64,000 nt of DNA from Pyxicephalus adspersus (lineage: Eukaryota > Chordata > Amphibia > Anura > Pyxicephalidae), in assembly GCF_032062135.1 (NCBI RefSeq), contig NC_092863.1:19073536-19137535 (forward strand), read 5' to 3'. How positions within the stretch are numbered: position 1 is the stretch's first letter; each line of letters starts with the position of its first letter. This document shows, piece by piece, positions 53,601 to 63,366 of the stretch. Below the pieces are notes generated by a model, which saw nothing but the letters and a program-made list of their open reading frames with translations, was not told where the DNA came from and ran no database searches. Position numbers and translations under genes: made by a program.

Positions 53601-55140
53601 AAGATTTATTTGTTACTGTTTGTTACATTTTGGTACAATGTTATCCTCTCTTTGTTCAGGTTATTGTTTTTTTTTCTTTCTCTTTTTTCTTTCTCTCCCC
53701 ATTATCCCTATTATTTTCATACATGCTGATAGATATTATTTCAACCTTTTGATTGTATATTGTACAGTTATGCTGCAACTTTTGTATATTTATACAGTTT
53801 TATAAATGTTTAAAATAAAAAAGTATTAAAGTATTACCAATAAATACATATAAAATATTTTTTTAATACCATGTTGTCATCTTATAATCTGAACTTTCCC
53901 ATACATTTCCACTGATATTCATTTTCAGGCTTTGTCCGATTACAATAGTATGGTAACAGAGTTAAAAGTCATTTTTAAAAAATAGTTACTACTAAAAATA
54001 TATAGTACTAAAAATTAACTAAAAATTCTATATTCATACAGAATATATATTTTTGATACTACAAAGTAATTACATATTATTTTGAATATATATATCAATT
54101 ATATAAATACCATATTGAAATAGATAATTGCAGAATGTAAAATATCCATTTCAGCTTCTGCTAGTCAGCTCATCTAAAATTTGTAAAGATTAATAAATTA
54201 AATATGTGATCATCTTTGCTTCAACTTCATATTACAGTGCCAGCTTTAACCTTCTGAACCTTTTTTACCCCTAATGTATAGTGCAATACGCTCATAAATA
54301 TTGATATCTGCTCAACTGATAGCAGCATACAATTTGATCACATATCCTCTGTACAGTCTCCTGGTATGGTATCACACTGATTGGTTTATCCAAAGAAAGT
54401 AGTACGGTGCATGTAGCCAACATGTTACCATGAAATAAATGAATAAAATGTCACTGCAGTTTTAAATATTATTTATTACAACTTTACATTTTTTTCTCAG
54501 TTAATTTACCTAGGTTCACTGCTCAGTCATTGCTCAATACTAAAATCATTGCAAATACCCAAAAGTTGATTGTGTTGTTGTAATCCAAAGCCAACTGAAC
54601 ACAGTTTAAGGGCAATGGAAAGCAGCAAGATGAAGACAGCAACCAACTTTTCTTAAAGAATAGGATACAAAATGTGAATAAACACTCAAATAAGTAAAGA
54701 CCTGCATTGTATTGGTACTGTTTAATATGTAAAGCAGATTAAGTGCCATTAGAATAAATTGAGAAAAAGTAGTCAAGTTTTAGGATTGTACAAATTGTAC
54801 TGTTACAAAAGTGAGAATATGCAAAGTGTAATTTGAGGGATATTAGAACAGTAACTGAAATATTTTTTTGCAAAACATCTCCATGATTAAACAACATAAA
54901 CATAACTCTAAAAACTTTCCTGCAGAAATGAGTATATGCAATTTTAGGTACACAATGGGAAAACTTGGCTTTTTACAAACCTAGTCATAGCTTCTCATGT
55001 AAAATTATTTTTCCTAGGGTATAGAATAGTTACTGAAACTTGATTTAGAACACCAATTCAAAAATAAGATTTTCTGTTTATCAAAAAATGTTTAAAAATG
55101 TGAAATTGTAAAAGAATGAAAACTAAGTTGTAAAAGTCAA
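50693..55140. other. Interval with no firmly supported feature
   Basis: AT-rich DNA, possibly intron of the unknown plus-strand gene. A(n)/T(n) runs occur at 51840 and 53128. A small GC-richer patch at 51870-52040 has no recognised identity. Confidence 0.5.
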
Positions 55141-55184
55141 ATGATTGTGTTACAAGTGTCCAATGACCAGTTTCCAATTCACAG

Positions 55185-55344
55185 ATCAGTACAAGAAATG
55201 TGCAGTATTTCTCAATACTGCAGCCTGTCTAGGAAATGTAGTATTTGAGAAAAAACAGTCAACAATCTTCATGCAGCTCCCAATCTGTGTAGAGTTCCCC
55301 CTTTCACCTATTCAGTCCCAACGTGATTTCCAGTCCCTAGAACG
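55185..55344 (+). CDS. Possible internal exon of the unrecognised gene upstream of UBE2Z
   Basis: This is a 160-nt open segment after an acceptor (TTTCCAATTCACAG). It ends CG before GTGAAA. It reads QYKKCAVFLNTAACLGNVVF, a stretch with FMQLPICVEFPLSP, and then QRDFQSLE. Its start phase matches the donor at 48748, and its end phase matches the acceptor at 57614 (CG plus A gives Arg). The composition looks coding, but I do not recognise the protein and the donor is not strong. Confidence 0.4.
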
Positions 55345-55572
55345 GTGAAAACAAAGGCAGTATTTCTCACTTAAACACCCCATATTTCTCTATCTAAAAA
55401 TAGCAAAGTTCTAAATAATGGTAAGAAAGATTATACACTGAAATGGTAGCAGGATGGAGCCTTTGCTTTTTATAGAGTCTGGCTGGGGGCATATACAGGT
55501 TTACAATCAAAAACCCTGCAAGAGCACCTTCGGACCTTCGGAACTTTCGAAAATTCCGTATTTTTTTTTTAT

Positions 55573-55800
55573 ACTTACCTCCACACACAGGCCAGCGTTC
55601 CTCTTGCAGCACCCGTGGACATCTGGCACAGTTCCAGAGAGCAGGCAGCAGGGACGTCTCAACGTGTATTTAGTGTAGCAAGCAAGAACTAACGACTGTT
55701 TCTGCAGAACAGCGCCATCAAAACATCAGTTGCCAATCAGTGTACTGCAGTCCTTGTTTTGAAAATGCAATCCGAAATTCATGCCGGGAAACTTAAGGAA
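55573..55800 (-). promoter_or_regulatory. Possible promoter/first exon on the minus strand
   Basis: A GC-richer patch has a minus-strand GTGGAG then GTAAGTAT donor (GT at 55578-55577). A plus-strand CCAATCAG box lies at 55733. The segment ATGCCGGGAAACTTAAG near 55781 faintly resembles a promoter element. A repeat is an equally good explanation. Confidence 0.25.
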
Positions 55801-56179
55801 CCAGATTATCGATGGACGGATTTACGATTGTCAACCTGTACCAACATGATGCCTGCCAAGCTGCCTGCATCAAAAATGGTTGTCATAGTCCTCTGCCCCT
55901 CCTCAAGCTTCACACTAGGGAATTATGTGGAAACTGCATATAAATCCAAATTATGATTAAACAAGGTACAAGAACATTATTAAATATACTGGAACTACAT
56001 GGTTATGATGTAATCTCCTGTAACTGTGCTCCTCTGGTGTTTTTTGCTCAGTGCTCAGGTCCAACACCATCTTGACTGGTAAGAGTTATAGCTGTAGCAG
56101 CTTTTCACCAACAATTTGAATCACAGATCCAAAACAAACATGAATGAAGTCAGAACCCCTAATTTGCTTACTTTTTAAG

Positions 56180-56214
56180 GGCCAGTGGCTCAGATAGTTT
56201 TAAAGCCACTGGAT
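56180..56214. repeat. Short hairpin
   Basis: CCAGTGGCT and AGCCACTGG are separated by about 14 bases. Confidence 0.7.
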
Positions 56215-56635
56215 GTTTTTATTTTTTACTACGGACGCCTTGCATACTAGCATTTTCAGGAGCAGATGTTAGCAAATGAATATAATTTGTATAGCATTAC
56301 CGTCCTTGAATAGCTGCTTTTCATTTTGTGGATATCATGTCTAATTTAAAGGTGACTGTAAATTTACATAAATTACCATGTGTATAGTTCTGCACTTGCC
56401 TGGGACAACTTTAAATCAGTCTGTATTTGTTGCCCATCTGCGATAACTTTTTACATACTCTACCAATCCATACATTTGTGGTGTGTTGCTCCTACTTTCT
56501 TCTCATTTAAAAGAGCACTCAAAACCCATTTTTTCAAAATTGCCTAACCGGCTTCTTCTGTCATTTGAAACCATCACTTCTTCCCACCACTACATATCTC
56601 CCATCCTATTGCGTGTGAAATTCCCCCACCTACTA

Positions 56636-57040
56636 GATTGTAAGCTCTTCGGGGCAGGGTCCTCTCCTCCTGTATCACTGTCTGTATTAGTCTGTCATTT
56701 GTTTTTTTTTTAAAAACCCAATTTATTTTATTAGGACTAGTTGGGATGTTTTGGTACCATTAAGAGTAACAGCAAAAGTGGGAAAGAAAATCAGAAAATA
56801 TTTACTGACTCTAAAAAAAGCAGTACCAAATGCCTGAGTACTACAGATAGTAATCTTGTAGTACTGCAAAATGTTCATGTTTGGCTAGGTTAGCCTGTTA
56901 ATGTTCTTCACAGGAGCAGGTTTATGACAGGCTGGAGCAACAAATCTTCAGGGGTTAACTTGAAGTCTCTATTTAATGTACAGTGCTGCGTAATATGTTG
57001 GCGCTATATAAATCCTGTTTATTAATAATAATAAAAGTAT
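56636..57040 (+). repeat. L2/MIR-like 3' tail interrupted by an insertion
   Basis: TTGTAAGCTCTTCGGGGCAG to GTCTGTCATTTG (56700) and then CTCTATTTAATGTACAGTGC (from 56967) are the two halves. The canonical CAACC at the join is missing. Confidence 0.85.
56701..56966 (-). pseudogene. Retroposed transcript tail (processed copy)
   Basis: On the minus strand the insert ends with CCTAATAAAATAAATTGGG, then TTTTT and a run of A, i.e. a polyadenylation signal 15-20 bases before poly(A). Its 5' part is open (FKLTPEDLLLQPVINLLL, then TGA), suggesting the last codons and 3' UTR of an mRNA. The source gene is not recognised. No clear target duplication remains. Confidence 0.6.
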
Positions 57041-57399
57041 TACTAGAAGGAGAAAAGTAGCAAAAGATGTTTAACATACCTACCAATTATTTTGTAAATG
57101 TTGGATTTACACCAATGGATTTCCCAATGTTGGATATTTTGGTTCATGATGAACTAGCAAGCATTCAAAGATTTAAGTCAAAATGTATTTACTTATATGT
57201 TAAATCTGAGACAAACGTTACTTACAGGAAGAAATGTATATATGTATTGAGACATCCCTTATTGGACCTTTTTACATTTACATTTACATTTTTTTGGACC
57301 GTTTACATTTCAAATGCTACCTTGGAAATCAGAATGTATTATTTAAGATGTAAAGGTAACAAAAATGGACATAAGGGTAGAACTCATTAAGGCAATGGA

Positions 57400-57592
57400 C
57401 TGGGCTGGAGAGGATACACTTTCATTAGTGAAGCTGGGTGATCCAGCAAACCTGGAATGGATCTGGTCTAGGATTTAAAACATTTGCTAGCAAATGTCTT
57501 TGAAGAAATCCATTCTAGGTTTGCTGGATCACCCAGCTTTACTGATGAAAGTGTATCCTCTCCAGCCTTTAATAAATCTGGCCCAATAACTC
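57400..57592. repeat. Palindromic MITE, most complete copy with loop
   Basis: Arms GATACACTTTCATTAGTGAA... and ...TTTACTGATGAAAGTGTATC are inverted. The loop holds TTAAAACATTTGCTAGCAAATG. The right end, CTTTAATAAATCTGGCCCAA, stops 21 bases before the exon at 57614. Confidence 0.9.
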
Positions 57593-57613
57593 TTATAATT
57601 GTTTCTCATGTAG

Positions 57614-57748
57614 AAATAGTTTGGATACAACCAAGAGGCAAGCTGAATTCCAGCTTCCTGAGCTTAACATCATCAGAGACACAATGGACCAGCTTGCAGT
57701 GACCAATGACTTTGCAACATGGCTGCAGAATCACAACCAATTTAATAG
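57614..57748 (+). CDS. Unrecognised gene, third-from-last coding segment
   Basis: A 135-nt exon follows a pyrimidine-rich acceptor (TTGTTTCTCATGTAG) and ends at a strong GTAAGT donor. It reads NSLDTTKRQAEFQLPELN and then IIRDTMDQLAVTNDFATWLQ and NHNQFN, probably helical. It ends AG, and the next exon begins with C, giving Ser. Its start needs a preceding exon ending two bases into a codon, which the segment at 55185-55344 provides. I do not recognise the family. Expressed, non-repeat coding sequence is the best reading because three consecutive junctions keep frame. Confidence 0.8.
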
Positions 57749-58364
57749 GTAAGTCTAATAAATGCAGTAGGACATAGCAACACATTTACGAGGACACTAT
57801 GAAGTCACTATTATCCCTTGTGTGCATGCTCATAATAAAAGGTTTACATTTTCACTATGTTCTAATGTTGGAATGCTTTGCACATACTGGTAAGGAAAGT
57901 TTCTAGGCAATATAGTATAGTTGTTAGAGTTTTTACAATAAATGTATAAGTGATAATGGCAAATATAACTCATGATAAATGGTCTGCAAGTTAGCATGCG
58001 AAAATCCACACTAGTCCTGGGTACTCCCCTTGTGAAGGAACAGAGCCGGCATTTAAATATTTTCTTTTATATTTTTTTATAGAAGGGCAAAAAAAATGAA
58101 CAAAATGAAACATAAATCTAATATTAAAATAATAACCCAAGACTTTTTTGCATACAGCTAAACCCTATCAAGCCTTAAAGCTTAAAATTACCAAATATAA
58201 TCCCCTAAAGATCACATCATTGTACATGTATTCAGTGTAAAATACATTTTAAGCTTCATATTCCATAGTATAATAGAACCTGATAATATTGACTTTCATG
58301 TAATGTAAAATGTAACAAATTAGATGCTAGAGGATCCTGATTTTAACTGCCCCTTCTCCTAGTG

Positions 58365-58797
58365 CAGGGGTCCGCAAACTCGGGCCTTTGGGCCAGACAC
58401 AGCCTAGCCGGTAGTTCACTCCGGCCTTTAGGCCAGATACGGCTTAGCCGGTAGTTCGTTCCGGCCTAACGCCCCCTGGCCAATCCGGCTTAATGCCGGC
58501 TGGCAACCGACGACTCCGGAGCTGCAGGTTGCTGGCCGGATCGGCCAGGGGTCGTTAGGGACTACTGGGGCTGGAGCTACCGTGCCGCCTTCTTGCTGGG
58601 AGCTTTCGCTATTTAAATAAATAGGAAAAGCTCCCTGAAGGTAAATCCCTCCCCTCCGCAATGCATACGGAGGAGAGGGATTTCACTTCAGGGGGTGTTC
58701 CCTGGTGGTGGGTGGGGCCATTAGGGTGGGTCCGGCCTAATGTGTTCCCGCCCACCCCATAAATTGCCTAGTGGCCATAAAACTTTGCTGACCCCTG
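58365..58797. mobile_element. hAT-type MITE, family A, copy 3
   Basis: Ends are CAGGGGTCCGCAAACTCGGG and AACTTTGCTGACCCCTG. Flanks TCCTAGTG and TACTAGTG match at 7 of 8 positions. It lies in the intron between the exons at 57614 and 58924. Confidence 0.87.
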
Positions 58798-58923
58798 TAC
58801 TAGTGTGTCCAGCTACAAGCCTCATGCTCATGAAAAATGTACTTTTCTTACAAAAAATCTTTATTGTTTTGTTGATCAAATTTTTTTATTATAATAATAT
58901 TTGTTTTATATATTCACTTGCAG

Positions 58924-59001
58924 CTTCCATGATGATGCCAAGGTAAAACTATGCCAAGAGACCATCGATATACTCATGGCAATGGATTTGTGCAAAGCTA
59001 G
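58924..59001 (+). CDS. Unrecognised gene, penultimate coding exon
   Basis: A 78-nt exon lies between TTCACTTGCAG and GTAAGA. After the shared Ser it reads FHDDAKVKLCQETIDILMAM and then DLCKA. It starts one base and ends two bases into a codon, so it fits both neighbours. Its acidic/amphipathic make-up suggests a helix. Family unknown. Confidence 0.82.
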
Positions 59002-59137
59002 GTAAGATTTGTTTTATTAAAATGTTTAAAATCATTGAGTCTCTAGTGTACACTTCTAAAAAGTACTAAAACTTGGAGACAGTGAGGCTCCAGACAGATT
59101 ATATCTGAAAGAGTAATTCTACTTTTTATCTTTACAG

Positions 59138-59147
59138 CTTCTCATAA
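59138..59147 (+). CDS. Unrecognised gene, terminal exon (stop) and 3' UTR
   Basis: After the acceptor TTTTATCTTTACAG the exon adds SFS and a TAA at 59145-59147. The 3' UTR runs on to an AATAAA at 59284-59289, about 140 bases past the stop. The total visible C-terminus is about 74 residues from the last three exons. Confidence 0.78.
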
Positions 59148-59283
59148 TTGTTAATGACATCTTCTACATCAGACTTCAAGTTTGTTGGTTTGACAAAGCT
59201 TAAAATAACCATTGACAAGCCATGTTAATATTTGAAAACCTTACAGTGGCGAGAAGATTTATCTGTGTATGCACACTGCAAAC

Positions 59284-59289
59284 AATAAA
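59284..59289 (+). terminator. Polyadenylation signal of the unrecognised gene
   Basis: AATAAA on the plus strand, 137 bases past the stop codon, before a GT-containing stretch. Confidence 0.65.
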
Positions 59290-59411
59290 ACAACCACGTG
59301 ATTAACAAAAATGAATTTTGTCATGTTTTTCTAAAAAATAGAATGATGTAGCACCATAAAATGTGGTATAGAGCAGTCATTTATTGGATATGTAATGTGG
59401 TTTACCAAACA

Positions 59412-59695
59412 TCTACAACAGCCTTTCTCAATCTTTTTACGCAAAGAAATAAATTCATTTTCAGGTATTGTGAAACCCCTGCTAAAACCAATTTGTTGGA
59501 AGTCATGGAAAGGATGCCTGTCATACAGTGGTGACAAGAATATCAGCAACATCAAACATTATTAGAGACATGTAGCTGGGCCTACCAGGTGGCATTGGCC
59601 CCAGAGAAATGCAGGCATCATCAAATTAGTGATCGATCAAACACAGTGCGAAGAAACCCTAGTAACCTCTGGAGGAACCCTTGGTTGGGAATATC
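59412..59695 (-). repeat. GGGTTCCTC family copy, reverse orientation
   Basis: It begins CTTTCTCAATCTTTTTACG and ends CCTCTGGAGGAACCCTTGGTT, the reverse complement of the family's start. Confidence 0.65.
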
Positions 59696-59919
59696 TAATA
59701 AGTAAAGCCTCTGGTAGCTATTTTGTTCAATGAATCAAAAGCGCTTGTTACATCAACAGAAGTTACAACAATCTAGAGGTGTATTTACACCACAAACAAA
59801 TCAATATTAAAGGTACCATGTTAGTGGAGACTGAATTATGATAGGCACCTATTACAAGATATATTGTATATCAGATTTATTTGTCCTTTTACTAATGATA
59901 TCACACTATCAGATCAGAG

Positions 59920-59943
59920 AGCTTTAATAAATCAGGCCCATTA
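59920..59943. repeat. End fragment of the palindromic MITE
   Basis: Only the terminal GAGAGCTTTAATAAATCAGG and CCCA remain. Confidence 0.7.
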
Positions 59944-60699
59944 AAAGAAGTTACCATTATTGTAGCTACTTTGCCTCTTTATTCAGGGCATCAGTGCCAA
60001 CCTATTAGAGAATCATCTGATTACACGGTTGCATTATACTTTATTGGAGGGTTTTTTTTATTTTAACAGGATGGTCACTAAAATGCCATTTTTCTCTTTT
60101 AAAGTCTTTTATGTAGGGCAGGTATAATCTCACTTTGAAATCCCTTATACAGAGGTTTCTTTTTATAAGTACATGTCCAATAAATGATTTTTCATATAAC
60201 AACAGTGGAGTCCCCAATATGTAGCATTTTTTATAGACCAGGCTGGTTATTTGTACCTCCCCTCTGTAGCTTTGCATGTTTGTATGCCATATTTAAGGGA
60301 AGAGCAGAGAACCCCCTGAAAAAGGAGTCCCGGTGTCATTGTGGGCCGCATTACCAGCAGCACCCCCTCTAATACAGCCTGGAAAGCAGTAAGTGACACT
60401 AAAAGCCACCAGTCCATACATAAAGTTTCAAAATTATTAAAAGTGAAGTTGATCTTTAACTAAACCCAGAGTTTCTCTTCAATCAGGCTCTCAGAAATTG
60501 TGTCATGGGATCTCAGGCATGCGCAATGTAAGATGGAGTAGGAAGAAGCTGCGCCAGAAAGCCGGGACGGCTAGGGACCAACTAGCCATGGAATGCAAGG
60601 AGATCATGGACTTTAAAAAATAAACGGGTTATTTTAAATGAAAGTTTCCATTTAATGATTATGAAAGCGGTTCCACCCACCAACCAGGTTTGTGTGTTG

Positions 60700-60780
60700 T
60701 TTTTATAATTATTAATAATTACCAGGATTTATATAGCGCCAACATATTACGCAGCGCTGTACATTAAATAGGGGTTGCAT
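60700..60780 (-). repeat. L2/MIR-like 3' tail, reverse orientation
   Basis: TTTATATAGCGCCAACATAT...GCAGCGCTGTACATTAAATA is the reverse complement of the family tail. Confidence 0.8.
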
Positions 60781-60889
60781 ATGACAGAGACACACTCTAC
60801 AATCTTGGTTTTATAACAAAGTAATAAATGTCATTGTATATCATTTATTATTATATCTCCAGGATTTATTGTCAGATGCCTGGGAACCA

Positions 60890-61060
60890 GAGAACACATC
60901 CCTGTCATGCACTCAGCCTGTCGGCCGTCTACTGGCTGCTCAGTGTCTGCGTTTCCGGCGGAAGTAAACAGATTGTCTGGCCGGCGTTTCTATGACATTC
61001 AGAGTCGCTCTGGCCTGTCTTCTCTGTGCTCCGGAATCCCGGAAGCGAGTGTGAGACGGA
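60890..61060 (+). promoter_or_regulatory. UBE2Z: CpG-rich UBE2Z promoter / 5' UTR
   Basis: GC- and CpG-rich sequence extends from about 60890 through exon 1 to about 61330, in contrast to its surroundings. It has no TATA box, as in housekeeping promoters. The start site cannot be fixed. Confidence 0.6.
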
Positions 61061-61251
61061 ATGGCGGAGAGTCCGGCGGCTGAGGCGATAATTCTCCCGG
61101 GAGCAGTAGGGGGCGGTGTGGTGTCCCATTTGAGCGGACTGCAGCCCCCAGGCACTTCTCACCTAGGCGCGTCCTCTGTATGGGACCCGACTGTCAGTGC
61201 GGATTGGGACAACGAAAGGGCGTCAGCTCAGTGTGTTCTGCGGATCAAACG
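61061..61251 (+). CDS. UBE2Z: Ubiquitin-conjugating enzyme E2 Z, first coding exon
   Basis: UBE2Z is the E2 that receives ubiquitin or FAT10 from the E1 UBA6. This exon gives the N-terminal 63 residues plus two bases of an Arg codon before a GTAAGA donor. It starts MAESP, as in the human protein, has a short low-complexity segment rich in Gly, Ala and Pro, then [20 protein letters not shown] and RIKR, which match the conserved start of the UBC fold (WDP..S.DWD.ER..QC.LRIKR). The low-complexity part is much shorter than in human UBE2Z. The catalytic Cys lies in later exons, which are not in the window, so the first intron is longer than 2.7 kb. Confidence 0.93.
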
Positions 61252-61629
61252 GTAAGAGGAGCGGCTACCCCGGGGGGGGCTCCATACCCCGCCTGTCATT
61301 GGAAGTGGCCCTGACTGAGACCTGGCCTTGTCCACCCCAGCACAGACCGCATTCATGTAGATTTACAAAGGCCAGCTGAAGGTTGGTCTATAAAACTGAA
61401 AATATCCCAGCACACTTCTAATGCCAGGTCTGATCTACGAGGGCTCCATGACAAGGACCCTGGATCAGATGGCATTCTGCAGGGGACAGCTCTGGAAAAG
61501 AGGTGAGAATTACAGGGAGAACGGCTTTTTTATTGGTAAAACCCTCTTAGAACTAATCTACCGGGAGCAAACATTTTACCAGTTGGTCCAGAGGAGCCTG
61601 ATCAACATGGCAGTGCTAGGAAATCAGAC

Positions 61630-62088
61630 TTAAAGAGGAACTAAACTGAAAGCGGCAAAAAAAGTGCTTTCCTTCAATCCCGCAGTGCAGTCTGATCTCT
61701 CCGGGGTGTCCGGCATTTGGTCCGCGTCATGCCGACATTCCCACCAGAGCCGGCACTCCGGGCGCCGCCATCCTCCTCTTCTTTCTGGTTCTTCATCCTT
61801 TATCACCCAGACGCAAGATCAGGTGATGTAGGATTTAAAAAAATTTGCCGATATCGCTGTGCATGCGACAAATTTTTTGAGATGCGCAGAAGGAGCACCC
61901 AAGGAGCCTGACATAGGTATCCCGGGAGGCTTTGCACTCCCATTAATTCTCGATCACCTAGGCAGACGAGAATTAGGGGGCGGTGCTGCACCCTTTTTTT
62001 TTTTTTTTTAAACTAATTTTTACTTTACATAAAAGGGTAGACAACCCCTTTATGTAAAGTGACATTTCTGAGTTTAGGCACGCTTTAA
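61630..62088. mobile_element. Harbinger-like MITE, copy 2
   Basis: Ends are TTAAAGAGGAACTAAACTGA and TGAGTTTAGGCACGCTTTAA. It shares internal blocks such as TTCAATCCCGCAG and TGCGCAGAAGG-type segments with the copies at 50232 and 62981. Confidence 0.85.
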
Positions 62089-62090
62089 AG

Positions 62091-62444
62091 CAGCGGCTGC
62101 CAGCCTTTTTGGTCCCGCGGACCACTAAAATTACCAGCTCCTGCCCACGCATCCGGTTGTCAATCAAAGGGGAGGAACTTCCCCATAGTGATGTCATAAC
62201 GCCATAACCCCACCCACTCTGCCATCGCAGATCTGGGCCTGCGATTGGAGAGTGGGCAGGTTGTGTCGTGAAACACAGCCCGCCCACTTCCCTGAGCCAG
62301 GGATTTGGACGGGGGACGTGGTCCGCCGCACTGGCCGGTGCGTCCCCCCCGGCGTGGTCCTTTTCCTGACTCCACTCCGGGGTGCAATGGCCAGGGCCAT
62401 GGACTACCAAAATCTTATCCCAGACCACCGGTTGGCGACTGCTG
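62091..62444 (+). mobile_element. hAT-type MITE, family B, with perfect 8-bp target duplication
   Basis: Termini are CAGCGGCTGCCAGCC and GGTTGGCGACTGCTG. The flanks CTTTAAAG (62083-62090) and CTTTAAAG (62445-62452) are identical 8-bp repeats, the hAT signature. The left flank is the end of the neighbouring Harbinger-like element. Confidence 0.92.
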
Positions 62445-62629
62445 CTTTAAAGGACAACTCCAAGACCAGCAAAAGGTTTTTTGTAATAGTAGCAAAATAA
62501 AAATGACCTCTGCTGATAAGACTTCCCCTTCATATGAAGAAAGATATGGATAATTCTGATGAATAATGGACACCCCCTGTACTTCCAGCTCTGCAATACT
62601 GAGTCACAGCAATGACGGAGGAATTTTAG

Positions 62630-62745
62630 AGCAGGGTTCTCTTCTCCTCCCCCTGTGTCATTGTATCTGTCATCTGAAACACCCCCCCTCTTTAATGTAC
62701 ATCACTGCATAATATGTTGGCGCTATATAAATACAGTTTGATCAT
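62630..62745 (+). repeat. L2/MIR-like 3' tail
   Basis: GCAGGGTTCTCTTCTCCTCC...TTTAATGTACATCACTGCAT...GTTGGCGCTATATAAATACA. Confidence 0.8.
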
Positions 62746-62980
62746 TTTAGGGCACCATACAAGGAGCTGTCAGTGTAGTATTAAGGAAGCTGACATTGCT
62801 AACTTGTGTTAATGGTGAAAAGTCAGGTATGACATCTTATTGCTTTCTTTTCAAACTCATGAGTTGCTAACACATATCAAGAACATGTAACGGTGTCCCC
62901 GCACTTCACTGGCTGCATACTTGATCCTAACAAGTAGCTAGAAACAACCGAGTCGCAAAGAGGAATGACAGCCCTGAAGG

Positions 62981-63366
62981 TAAAGCAGAAGTAAACCCAA
63001 AACAAAAAAAATGTCACACCTTCAATCCCACAGATCGGTCTATCCGACGGATTTCTTCCATCGGGTCCTGCGTCGTCCCGGTATCCGCAGGGGGGGGGGG
63101 CGCCAGGCGCCAACATCTTCTCTCTTCTTTTGGGTCCGATCTTGCACTGTGCAGGTGTGAGATCAGGTGATGGAGATTGGGAAAAACTGCACATGCATGG
63201 GATCGGCAATTTTTTTCTCTATTGATGAAAAGGCTCCTTCTGCGCATGCCGAGGCTCTGCGCTCCCATTCATTCTTGATCGCCTAGGCGATTGAGAATTA
63301 GAGGGTGGTGCTGTACCCTTTTGGGTAAAAAAACTTGTAAAAATTCTGAGTAGAGGTATGCTTTAA
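62981..63366. mobile_element. Harbinger-like MITE, copy 3
   Basis: The left end TAAAGCAGAAGTAAACCC and the right end GAGTAGAGGTATGCTTTAA are imperfect inverted repeats. The interior parallels copy 2 (CTTCAATCCCACAGATCGG, TCTGCGCATGCCGAGG). Confidence 0.83.

Noticed and set aside
61973..62428. 151-residue minus-strand frame
   Set aside because: It lies across a Harbinger-like end and a hAT MITE; GC-rich repeat sequence gives long chance frames.
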